From Volvox africanus (taxonomy: Eukaryota > Chlorophyta > Chlorophyceae > Chlamydomonadales > Volvocaceae), in contig BSDZ01000078.1 of the NCBI GenBank assembly GCA_030268105.1, forward strand, positions 62,001 through 126,000: DNA of 64,000 nucleotides, given 5' to 3'. Shown here piece by piece: positions 34,097 through 54,948 of this stretch. Position 1 is the first letter of the stretch. Every line of letters begins with the position of its first letter. Below the pieces are notes generated by a model. It searched no databases. It worked only from the letters and a program-made list of their open reading frames with translations, and had not been told where the DNA came from. The position numbers and the translations under genes are program-made.

Positions 34097-36135
34097 TATA
34101 TACCTTAATTCTTGGCTGTTAAGTTGCATCAATAATAATGAACCGCGGCATTATTGAGCAATGGAGAAAAGGAGGCTGTGGCAGGCTGTACCAGCAAAGC
34201 AGCACAATGGAGGCCGTAACAGCGCCGCAACGTTCACGAACGCACCTAAGCTAATGCTAATAAACATGCAAGCTCCTGTTGAACGCACATTTATTTTGGA
34301 GTTGTTTGCGACTATTTGCGATCTGAACTCTTGAAGTCATTGTAGGGCAGTTCTCGTTGGTCTAACGGCCTCAAGCAGTATTTACCATATAAAGCTCAGA
34401 AAAATTGAAAACTTTGAAGAGGGGATTTAATAGCGTACCCTCACATTTTCAAGATTCGCATTGTTATGTTCGATTTCTCGCTATTCATTTCCTGTAAGAC
34501 CCATCGCGCGACGACAAGTAGACCTAACGGGCACAATGGTGACACAAATTGGCTTATGATGTCACGTGCACTCATGTGTGCTGCCGCGGCATCCCCCACG
34601 CACAGTCCCTATATCTTCGTGTCTCATCGTGTCCTATGCACGTGGTCCCCGTGAGAATGGCTCATGCTTTGCCGAAGCAAGGCGTTATGACGATACGACC
34701 AGCTAAGGTAGCTACATGACCATTGAGGCAATCGATGTCTTTGCCTTCGGTCGCCTTCGTCTGCCTTTTACCTCCTGATATCGAGATATCGGCACCTCTT
34801 CGACATGTGGCATTGTGGCTACGCTTACGTCGGGACCTGAGAGCTCCCTTTGTTTGTCCTAACAAACCTCAAAAACAAGCAAGGATTTGAACCAGGCTAA
34901 TCACCTGTGCGGGTGTCTATCCAGGCTTTTGATTTAGGGGACCTTAGGGTGAACTTCAAATGAAGAGCGTCACACTCGACACACTCTTTCCCGTCGAGAC
35001 AAAGGTTGTCGTGAAAAAAGCCGCTAGGTACCGATAAGGCGCTCATAGGAAGCTGCCACCCATAGACGACGAACGCAAGGCGGACGATACGAAAGACACA
35101 GTACGAATGAAGCTAGGTCATCCAAGGGCATCCTTACGGCCCAATCAGCATGAAGCTCAAGTTGGCCTAAGGCGCCCAAGAGGGATAATGTTGCAGATCT
35201 CTTAGGTTGTCTTGTAAAAGAGGTGCACAAGATACTTATTACATTAGGAAGGGTTGGATACGAGTTAAGTTCAGGTTTGCTTGCCGGTATGCCATCGAAA
35301 TGGGCCCAGTTCAGATTGAAGTATTTATTTAAATCAAGGATGTGGTATGGGTCCTGGCATGTAAATCTTCCCAAAGGTTTCGAGGCAATTTCGCGCGATT
35401 CATGTCGGAGCTTTAGGTCGCCATGGCTTTGACGGCCACAGAGGTAGTCAAACTATGAGAGTCGTAGACCGGTTTAATTGGAATGCCGTAACCCACTAGT
35501 CCGTAGGCGTAATCGCGCCATTGTATCTAGTAACGCCCCGATACCTGAGAGTCGAGACGTATAAAGTTAAGTTCGGTTACTGCATGCAAACATATGAAAC
35601 AGGTAATGTTTTTTAATTTAAAAGGTTGAGCAGCTGGAGACATCACGTTACCCCACGTGTTCCGACAAAGTAGGCATGCCACGGGCGCGTGACTTATAAT
35701 AGCCAGGTCAGTACGACTTTTTGCCAACATTTTTCCCATTGTTCTGAATTTACTTCCATTTTATTCCCTGATGGAAGACGGGAAATCGACTTTGTCAACC
35801 AACTGGAGGTTAAGTCGTACGGCCTCATGTAGCTTCGCAGTATTGATTGGTAGGCCTTCTAGTGTCTACGATCATTAACGCAAACCAAATGTTAGTGTTA
35901 CATATATGTGTGAGCGTTTCGTCTTCGTTTCGAGCTAACGTACTACGAGGCTTTGTCCTTAGGTCCGAGCACGCAGATGACGAGCACCATAATCACATAG
36001 ATACGGATACGCTTTGAAACTTAGGAATCTGGCGCTCTTAACTTCTTCTATCAGCTTCTGTCTTACTGGCGCTGACGAGCAGCCAACGACTTACCTAGTG
36101 AACCGGAAGCTACGGAGGAAATTGATTTGATAAAG
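34097..36135. promoter_or_regulatory. Divergent intergenic region between G-patch and AMT genes
   Basis: About 2 kb separates two divergent start codons and must hold both 5' untranslated regions and promoters. It is AT-rich. Short palindromes such as GATATCGAGATATC (near 34777) occur. An open frame at 35223-35432 and its antisense counterpart at 35024-35374 match nothing I know. I see no firm TATA box or nitrogen-response motif that I would defend. Confidence 0.4.
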
Positions 36136-42515
<6,380 letters not shown>

Positions 42516-45083
42516 AACGTGTGTGCGTCAAGTGCGATCTCTGGGGTGGTGCGGGCAGCCGCAACAGGAGCAACAGAAGCTGCTACTGCCGGAATAATAT
42601 AACCATAACAGGTTCTATGGAATAGCAATGGAAACAGCGGAAGGAATGTATTCGTGTGGATTTACCTAAATGCAGTTTGACAGTTTTAATTATGAGAACA
42701 GCCCGACGATAAGTAATAGGGTTTTATTAGGATTCAAAAATTTTCACAATCCTAATTAAGAAAGTGATATGAAAAAAGAGCGGAAGGTGGCTTGGTTTGG
42801 CAAAGTTGAGGCGCTGAAATACGTGCCTCATCAAGCGAATTTGCGAAGGCCATTTAAGGTTGGTGTCCATTGGCGGTTTGTCTGGCTCTGGTTGTTGGTG
42901 TCTGCGATAATGAATGTTCAGCCACGTCCACTACAAACAAGTGGCACCAGAGGCGGCGACGGCGGCAGAGGTGGCGGCGGCGGTGTTCGAGGGGGATGGA
43001 GGATGGCTTTCATAGCTCACGATATCACGAGTACAGAACATCAAATGAAAACACCGTACTGGAAGCATCGTACATGGGGGCAAGGATGTGGTGTTTGTGT
43101 TGCCCTTGCCTCACTCAACACATCGGTGGCTACACTTCGGGACCTTCAAAAGTGGTGTGCGGAAAACCCGGAGTCCCCTTGGGGTCTGCCTGCTTGCCTG
43201 TCGCTCTTGTCTGTCTATCGGTCTGACAGTCTGTCTGTCTGTCTGTGTATCTGACGGTCTCGTCTGTCTGTGCTTTAGATCAGTTCTGCGTTAAAGTGCG
43301 ACAGTTCAAGTGCCGGGAGAGGGTAGTCCTTGAGGAAGGTTGATTGTGATTGAGTCAGAAGGTATTCGCTATTGGATTCCGACATCAGGCCATGAGGGAT
43401 CGAGTCCCAGTATTTATTGCCGAAATCTCATGCCTTATTGCACTCACCCCGTACCCCCTTTCTGCCTTTCTCTTCCTCCTCTTCCTCCGATTTGTGTTCC
43501 TCCCTCTTTTCCTCCCGCTCCTTCGCCCTTCCGCTGCACACGTGTTTCAACCTCACCTCCCCCCGTGTCAGGATCTAATCCACTCACTCGCCATCGCGCT
43601 TTCTTCCTCGGTGTGGTTGGTGAGGGTGATGGCGAGAGCGTTTTGTGGGATGACCCACGGGTCAGCACTTCCCGGGCCCCCAATGTCATGTACAGCGGGC
43701 TCTTTTCTCCTCTCTTCCGTCCTTTCCGTAGTAGGACATGTTAAGCGTGCTTGTTTCGGATCATTCGAGTCGAGAGCCAGATGCGCATGCCTAAAAAGGA
43801 AGTATAAGGTTGCGTGGGTAAGGTTGTGTACGGACATGCGGCGAATGGCGGGGAAGGGAGTGGGGACGCGGAGGTGGGGCCATCAGTCAGCCTGTGGCCG
43901 GGGGAAATCCGGCTGTTGGATCGGGGGCAGTTGCATCCGGGCAGTTGGGTTCAGGGTGGTTGGTTGCTCGGGGCGTGCACGTAATTTCGTAATGTAGCCG
44001 ACATTTGCTTTAGTTAAATTCACTAATTTTGATCAATGCAGCGAATTCCGCCAGTTGTCAGTTGCTAATTGTCTCAAGAGCCTGGGCGGTTTGAAGTAGT
44101 TGGGAGCATTTGGAGGATGAACAGCTTAGTATAGTTGGTGTATCTCCAGCGAACAGCTTAGTATACCTGCGTGCACGCAAGGAGGCATTATCATTATCAA
44201 CATTATCATAATGGGGTCATCACCTTGCAAGGGGAACTTAACAGGATCGTACGTGTACATCGCATGGTCGTACATAGTCGTACATGATACGCAACACGAT
44301 TGTCTGATGGTAAGTTTGGACGACCTAACGTAGCAAGTTGGCCTGGTGTGGCTGCATTTTGATAGGAGGACATGTAATATGATCTTTTGGCAGACTTTTC
44401 GACGCGCTATTGACATACTCCGGGTTTCCTACCCTTCTGCTGTAGCTGACATGAGTCTAAAAGGCCAGCCAGACACTCAATATTCTTAAGGTGATCTGGA
44501 GCGCAATTACGGTGGAGTGGTGCGTTGGTTGGGGTACTTTGGTGTTGATTGAGGCTCGGACCGCTGGGTCTCAATTTAAACGGTTGCTTGGGGCGTCCTG
44601 CGGATGCTAAAGGATACGAGGGAGAGAAGGCATTGACATGTCAGGGAGTGGTGGCACTCTTTCTGGGTTGGCTGTCTTTGTTTTGGGAGACGCTGGATGA
44701 TGCTTAGGAGAGAAACACTCGTAGTTCACGTAATTGATGTGCTAGCTACGGCCGTTTGCGAGGTGCTGGAGTTCATGGCCCTGTGCCGCTACTGACCGTT
44801 CCCATGAGGATTGGTGCAATTTGGAAAAGGATGTTGGATAAGATTTAAAGACATTGCTGTCTGGAGACGAGCTCAGATTCATGTTTCGGTCTGTGCGCAG
44901 CGGGTGTTCACTTGGCAATAAAAGTGGAATAAAGCGAAGGCAATAAGTTGACATGAAGCAAACGGAGGTCGACGGCATAGAATACGTCATCCACAAGACA
45001 ATCGCGCCATCTCGGTACGGTGTTTCAGTCCGCCAGTCCGCATTTACAGGCCGTAGGCACATGATGTTGCAGGGAAGATTCTT
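42516..45083. other. Intergenic stretch between AMT and thioredoxin reductase
   Basis: No convincing gene. It holds AMT's 3' flank, a CTGT microsatellite at about 43206-43250, a GACCCACGGGTC palindrome at 43652-43663, and a cluster of GTCGTACAT-type words around 44250-44290. The last part before 45084 must contain the thioredoxin reductase promoter. Confidence 0.5.
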
Positions 45084-48060
<2,977 letters not shown>

Positions 48061-49951
48061 GGTGACTGTAGCCTCCACGCACTGGAACCCCCTGTGAAGG
48101 CAGCGGCGCAACCCAATTGCACGGCCCTGGGCGCGCGTGCTGCGCCTGGTTCTTAAGACGCCGGTAGCGTTTCCTGGTTCGGCAGCTCTCAATGACCCAA
48201 CACCTGCTGGCCGTAAGCTTGAGCTGTGACAGCTCGCTGGCTGCTGCATTTTCAAGCTGTCAAGGAGCCCTTCCATGCGCTCTCAAAACTTAACCCATAC
48301 ATTTCTTGATGCTAGCAGTCCGGGTGCTAGTGAACATGGTGGTGGCGGCGGTGGGAATCGATGGTTCCCCCCATTGTCACCCATTTGAGGTACATTGGCT
48401 AATATGGTGCGTGTGGGAGGAGACGATGGGGCGATGAGCGGAGCTATGCGCATGGCGCCTGCTATGTTGCGACTGTATGGTCTGAGAGTCTGAGAGAAGG
48501 CTGCGGTATCAGGGGGAAAGGGGTTGTGTGTGGCCTACAGATTGAGCCCGGGCACCGTGTGCTGCTACTCTGCCTGCACGGTTCCGTCCGGTCACGCACT
48601 TGATGAGGTGAGGGGCTGGTGCCGCACATCCGTTGTGGGATGTGCGCGTGGAATGCCGTGCTGCAGGATGTCAGGATGGAGGTTTATCTGAACGCACCAT
48701 CGCTCGCCTCCCACTCGACCGCTCATGTTAGGTGCGCAGATTGTGTGCCATCTGTGACTCTCTGGCAGCGAAGAGGGAGAGCCGAAAGTCGGCGGCCATG
48801 TATCTCTCTTCTCCTCTGGGCACGAGGTTCCCCATAAAAGAAGCTGTTGCAAAACTTACTCATGTCTGTGCCTGTGCCTCCAACATCGCTATTAAGAATA
48901 ACAGAGCATATGTGTGACGATCCTTTACATAAAGAGATGGCGTCGGGTGTTTATGACATCATGACAGCGGTTGGCGGGATCTGAAGGTTTCTTTCATTTC
49001 CTGCCGCTATTAGGATCCTTGTCAGCTACCTTGAGCACTAGCGCTGCCCACTCGTTGCAGTGCAAAATATTTCTATCGCATAAAGGAGTGCAATGTGTCG
49101 TACATTGCATATCGAGTACGGTAAATCACGTACGTTAAGGAGGCCTTTCAAGCGGAGGCAGAACAGGCTATTACAGAGTGGTGGGTGTGACCGGGTTATT
49201 CCTGTCTGTCTTTGCAGTGCCCTTCCGAGCCCTCAAGACAGCGATTATTGTTTGTCTGGTTTCTCACTATTCTTTCGCATTCGCCAGTGGATGGGGAGCT
49301 GGACATAGCCGCGTTTCCGCAGCGATGATCTGGACTGAGTCCGTAGATGTGAGGGGATCTGAGGTGAGGAGTGAGAAGTAAATGCACAGCGACCTGGTAG
49401 GATTCTAAGAGGATGGCGATTGTGTGTCTATGTGTAAGAACTCATGTCGACTCTCAAGACACCGTACCTGCTGGAATGGATAGCCACCTTGGCTTCTTAA
49501 TCATTCCACAGGGCGGCAACATTTGAATGCCACAGATGTAGGATGTTGAAATGTTACGTCGCAGAGGGAATTGTTTCTTGCCGCCACCGCCATGTCGTCC
49601 ATCGTTTGAAAGCATCCCGAGCACCCTCTGGACAGCTACCGAAACAGCTATCTATCTTCAGCCAGTGCTGACACGTGTCGTCGCCTCCTCGGTATCTCGT
49701 CCCAAACCAATCCTGATACTCCCACAGTGCCCCTCCGCTCTCTATCCCCCTTCCCTCGGACACCTAACCTCCCTCACCGCCACCCCCTTCCCCTCCTCCG
49801 CCGAGGGGATTGGTCCCGCCGTCGCGGCTATTCAGCACCTGTAGGCCGAAATCCCACCTCCACCACCACATTGCTTGTTGCCTCGCCACTGCATTTGTTT
49901 GGAAGGCTTGGGATTTGGATGCGCCCACCATCATCTCCGACCGCAGCGCCG
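48061..49951. other. Intergenic stretch between convergent genes
   Basis: The thioredoxin reductase and EamA genes converge here, so it should contain both 3' ends. Short ORFs are not protein-like and I see no RNA gene or repeat. Confidence 0.5.
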
Positions 49952-51787
49952 CTAGTCGGGACAGATTGCAACGCCGTTCCCAGGGCAGCTCTTCAGCTCT
50001 CTAACGCCAAATGGCGGGGCCGGATTGGCGGTCTTGCGAGGAACGACCATCGCCTCGACCAGGCTGCTACAGCGGTTATCTTCTCCAGCTCGGCCGCTAC
50101 AGCTCTCTTCTAACGCCGGTTCTGCTGCCACCGGCCCTCTAAGGCCGCCGCCAGAAGCCTGACACCCTTGCGATTCGACCGGGCGTCCATCAAGCTCCAC
50201 AGACTTAGCCACCAGTGGCGACCGCTCTTTCGAATCGACCTCCGCCGCCGAAGCCGCCGCCGCCGCTGCTTCTGCCTCTGTTCCATCTGGCCGCACTCTC
50301 GCCCAACTCCCAACCCCACCCCGCTCACTGCCCACGCCAACATCGTGACGTGATTTCGGCAGCCCGGCCAACTCTACTGCTCCCGCCTCCACAGCGTCGT
50401 CGTCACCGACTGCCCACCCACACCTTCTGTCGGGGCCTGCGACTGCCCTTGCCGTATTTCCGGCCCCAAGGCTCATGTCGCCATCATCAACGATGCCTGC
50501 ACCTTTCCCTGCGCCTTCTGCTGTTGCTGCCGCAGTGCCCTCCGCGCCAACGGCAGTTGCATCGTCTGTCGCTGCCGCCGCTGCCGCCGTCCATTCGGGC
50601 GGCGTCTTGGGGCGCAGGTTGACCAGCACCGCACCGGCGGCGATGAGCATGGAGCCGGCGCCTCCGAGCAGCGTTAGTTGCTCATGCAAGAAGATAAGGC
50701 CCAAGAGGTAAGAGTATACTACCTATACGGGCAAGACGGCAAAGTGGTGAAAAATGGTGCAAAACACACAGCCAAAGATGCCACCACTACCCTACATACC
50801 ACCATCACTATGACCACACCACCGCCACCACCATTACCCCACTCCCACACGCACCTGGGTAAGATTGATGGCTGACGCCCGGGCCGCATTGAGAAGCTGA
50901 AAGCTGCGTCCAATCAGAATCTGGCCCCAGAATGAGCAGCTCGACACCCCTAACAGCAGGGCCCACTGCACACCCTTCGGCCACACAGCCGGCGCCGGCA
51001 TCCCCGCTGCAAGCGGCACCAAAGACGTCGCGGCGGCACTGACGTGGAAATACACCGACACTACCAGCGCTGGCTCCGACTTGCCGATGAACCTTATAGA
51101 AATAAAGGCCCCGGTGGAGAGCAGAGCGGAGAGCAACCCAAACATGGAGCCAAGAAGCCGCTGCTTGTCCCAGCCGCCGCCACCGATGTTGTTGCCGCCA
51201 CTGTCCGCCGATCCCGCTGTGCCGACGCCGATGCTGGGGTCACCATGGAGGCTGCCACTGGTGGAGTCCGTGGCTCGGTAGCTGAAGAGGAAGGGTGGCC
51301 GGGTCAACAGCACCAGACCGCATAAGCTGATAAGGACCCCGCCGACGCCGCGGATGCCGAGGGGCTCCTTCATTATGGCCCAGGCGGCGACGGCAGTGAT
51401 GGCGGGGTTGAGAAAGAAAAGCGTAACCGCGTCAGCGAGAGGTAGCATCTTGATGGAGAAGTAGTATGCCGTCATGGCGGCAGCACCGAAGAGGCCCCGA
51501 GAGATGAGGAAGCGGAGATTTGAGCGGCGGCCGAAGAGCGGCTTGATGCCCGCGACGTGTGCGTAGGCGGCACAGACGGTGAACGAAATGACGGAACGAA
51601 AGGCGACAATTTCAAAGACGGGGATGGTGGAGCCCATAAGTTTGACGAACAGGGCTGCGAAAGAAAAGACCAAAGCTGCAGTACAGACGCAGGTGACTCC
51701 GGAGTCCCATGCCGCGCTGTTGCAGGTATGGTGGAGGGGGGCGGCTAGATTAACGTGGCCAGAAGTTAAAGTTGATATGTCGTGCAT
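49952..51787 (-). CDS. EamA/DMT-superfamily membrane transporter, 2 exons, 566 aa
   Basis: Exons (minus): 51787-50855 and 50722-49952, joined in phase 0 (INLTQ/VVYSYLLGLIFLHE). About ten hydrophobic segments form two EamA repeats. The first covers residues ~35-165 (ALVFSFAALFVKLMGSTIP; FEIVAFRSVISF; SRGLFGAAAMTAYYFSIK; LADAVTLFFLNPAITAVAAW; EPLGIRGVGGVLISLCGLVL). The second covers ~225-345 (FGLLSALLSTGAFISIRFIG; EPALVVSVYFHVSAAATSL; SFWGQILIGRSFQLLNAARA; FLHEQLTLLGGAGSMLIAAG). A Gly/Ser-rich loop separates the two halves. The family (nucleotide-sugar transporters, SLC35G/acyl-malonyl-condensing-enzyme-1-like, plant WAT1/UMAMIT relatives) exports small metabolites; this subgroup resembles the S-adenosylmethionine-uptake-like/SLC35G type, and the substrate cannot be read from sequence. 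After the last helix comes a ~225-residue Ala/Gly/Ser-rich tail, probably cytosolic and disordered. Confidence 0.9.
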
Positions 51788-53799
51788 CCGCTGGCTCTTC
51801 TGCGGCGAAGCTCAGGGCCGTGTTGGGGTTTTGTCATGGAATAGAGTTTTTTTATAATTAGGTTTAACCTAAAAGACCAGGGGGAAGAATAAGCCTACGC
51901 CGACGAGCTGGTTTGATATGTTGTCCACGACCTAGGGTTTTCAACCATCTGTTGTCAACGCAAATAGGTAAACATTCGAAACATCATAACAAATATTAAT
52001 AGGCAGTTTATCAGCAAGCAAAGCCAACGCGTTAGCATAGCTAGACAGGTTGACGAATGACTCCCGTCGGCATGCAATTACCGTAAAAGGGCCTCGAACC
52101 GCTTCCTATGCGCGATGGCTGAAGTTGGAAGAGTTCCATGACTACCTCTGGTTTGTGCAAAATCTCCTAGAAGTGGCGTATCATCGTCTTGAACTAGCTG
52201 CGACTTCAAGGCTACCGGCATTGGCGTTCCGCTTGCCATCGCCATGAATTTGTGAGAATTCGTTTATCCCGAAAGCTCAAAATTTATTAAACAATTGTAT
52301 GGAATGAAACGACACCTAAGAAATGCGATTGATACAAGTACCAAACACGAGAAATTTGATGATAATGTCAAGTGAAGTGCCTTTTTACGTAAGAACGCAT
52401 TAGAGAGAGAGAGAGCTTTACGAGCTTGGTAGGGACGAGTACGGTTAGGCAAGAAAACACATCCAGACGGCACTCCACAGCGGCCAACCTTCGAACACGA
52501 TTAGACTTTCAAAGCTACTATAGATCGAAGCACGGGGATGCGGAATGGCCCGACAATAAAGGCACCGTGTCCATCCGTGGGCGGACACACAACTCGTTCT
52601 CCCTTGGCTGTGAAATGGACAGCGGACAAGATGAAACGCGCGGAATGCCACATTGCGTCTTCCCCCTTATTGATCTTTGTTGCTTGGCTACTAAGGCTAG
52701 CTGCCGAACATGCTTGTAAAATGTCGTCGGGCGAGTACCAAGGTAGCCGCATTAGGCCAGGTGTAAGATGCGTGGTTTGGGTCGGTTTGAGTACTCGGGG
52801 TAGCCACAATTTACCTAGTGGTACCACATAATCGTGACGCATCCTAATATGGCTAACTTCGTTAACTTTCGCGACTGACTTCATTCAACCTCGCTAGCAA
52901 AATTTTAAAACTGGGGCCAGGATTGGGGCATAAGGGGCCACATGGAAAATCCAGTGCTCTGGGAAAACCACAGTGGACGCTTCACCAGCTCATGGTTGAA
53001 ATGAATGTGAAATCCATTACCAAATGTAAATGAGTGTTAGGTATTGTTTCTAGTTCCGATGAGGGGAATCACCCGCCGGGTAGGACATGCCCAATATATT
53101 TAATCGAGGAGCGCTTGAAATATGACTTAGTAACAGAAGTAAGTGCAACTATGGCTCTTGTATTACCTAGTGGCCACTGAATAGAAAATTACAGCTCTTA
53201 TGCGACGATCGTTGACAGTATCTTTCATATGACAGTTGCCTTGTCGGTTGGCTCGTGACGGCAATATTTGAAATCCACTTCATGCGTAGAAGAGGGAAAT
53301 TGGTTTAATTGTATCACCTGTAAAGATAATACAAACAAGCAATGAATGCTTACTCGTGCTCCCTGTTTTCGGTCTTTAAGTTTATAACTTGAAATCTTCT
53401 ATGCGTACCGGCACTCAAGCGGCATACCAGTGGCCTACCCGCAGATGTTGTCAAATTCTCATTGGGAGTCCCGGGTGTTAAAATCATTTCAGCGTAAGGA
53501 AGATCTATAGGGCTGGGTAGCTACCTGTTGCGGACGGTAATGCCGCCGAGCGATGGCGAACCCGGTCTCAGCGAGGTACGCAGTTCCTCGAGTCCCTTAC
53601 CCTTACTTAGGTTTGATGCATTCAAAACTAATGCTCATGCTTTCCTACTTGTGTTTGCCGCTTGCGAGCTATGACTGCCTGAAATACTGTACGCCCTCTC
53701 GCAACCACCAGCTTCCCTCTGCAGCGCTTTTGCCTAGTTATCAGCGAGCATTCGGCCCTGACATTTAATTGTTTTAAGGATTTTGCATAATTATGAGTG
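51788..53799. other. Divergent intergenic stretch
   Basis: It lies between the start of the EamA gene and the tentative start of the giant gene and should carry both promoters. Short frames at 52050-52247 (contains LEEFHDYLWFVQNLLEVAYH) and 52501-52884 (minus) have no recognised relatives. A short purine run (GAGAGAGAGA near 52400) is the only repeat. Confidence 0.4.
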
Positions 53800-54330
53800 A
53801 TGGCCGTTAGATGTTTTCAACCTCGCCCTTCTTCGCCTCACCCTTTCTCCATACCTTCAGACCCGAGCTGCATCCTTCAGCCCTCCTTTGCGCGGGCGAG
53901 CCAAGGTCCGCTCCAGCTCTCCAGAGGCGTCGAAAATATCATCGCTGCCATCCACCACCCCAAAGGTACGGCCGACAGATACAATGGCAGGACGCAGAGA
54001 GATTCGGATTGACTGATGAAAACGGGCAAGAAAACATGGGCGACAAGAAGAAGAAGAAGAATCAGGACGTCTTATGATGGCGTTGAACCAGCTCAAGTAA
54101 TGTCGCCTTCACAGCAGCTGCCTCCTTCCCGAGCGAACCCACTAAAGGGTAAAGGGAGGGATGCCGCGAACTCCAACAACGTCCTCCTCTAATGCTTATG
54201 CACCGCAGTGTGTTCACTCTTGCCTACAACTCACACATTACTTCACTCCATTTGACTTCAGAGCTGTCCAAGCTGCTGCGTTGTAGTGGGCATCCGAGCG
54301 CCGTCAACCAGCTCACCCAAGCACACTTTC
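53800..54330 (+). CDS. Tentative 5' exons of the giant gene
   Basis: Two exons can be joined in phase: 53800-53965 (ATG at 53800; ends SRGVENIIAAIHHPK with donor AAAG/GTACGG) and 54262-54330 (ELSKLLRCSGHPSAVNQLTQ). They would splice in the correct phase to the giant exon at an acceptor ending at 54948 (pyrimidine-rich, CGACTTAG). The ENIIAAIHHPKELSKLLRCS join reads as a natural helix. A further coding-like segment at about 54797-54870 (AHRFFETHCFSIGADPRLGR) lies in the putative last intron in another frame and could be an alternative or additional exon. The arrangement is inference. Confidence 0.4.
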
Positions 54331-54948
54331 GTGTACGACAAACCAACTGCCAACAAAGCCACTGCTGAACTGTCGCCCAACCGCCTTCATGGCGCCCCCA
54401 CCAGTCCACAGAACTCTTCTTCAGGTGCGATGTGATGTGAGGGGCTGATAGGGAAACAAACATCACCTGCTACTGCCGCTCAAGACACCGCCACCCAATG
54501 TGGCCCTCTAAGCGCCACTAATGTGCGCGTTGGGAGCTGTGCTGCCGACCCTTTGAAGAGTGTCTGAAGAGGAAACGAAGCGGTGCAGACAGTGCAGCAG
54601 GACAATGGGGGGGGGGTGGAAGACGGCAACAGACCTGATGTAGAGTTAGGGTACGGGGTGGGGCAGGGGTAGCTGTCGGTGAATGTCCAACCAAGACCGG
54701 GACTGGACTACTTGTGAGCACGTGAAGGAGATAATGCTGGTTTTGATGTTGCTGTCTCGCCACTGTCCCATCCCGCTGCATCCCTCCTGATGGAGGCGCA
54801 TCGTTTTTTTGAGACTCACTGCTTCTCGATCGGAGCGGACCCCCGCCTCGGTCGGGCGCTCTTCCGAGAACTTGTATCGTACATGACGATTCCCCCCTCC
54901 GCCCCTTTCATAATCACCCCTCCCCTTCCCTCACCCCCCGCGACTTAG

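Noticed and set aside
34870..34925. GGTTCAAATCC on the minus strand, resembling a tRNA T-arm
   Set aside because: The flanking bases do not pair as a T-stem and no cloverleaf forms.
42768..43254. 161-aa plus-strand ORF downstream of AMT
   Set aside because: It ends in a CTGT microsatellite, has no recognisable motif, and lacks splice partners or codon bias like the neighbouring genes.
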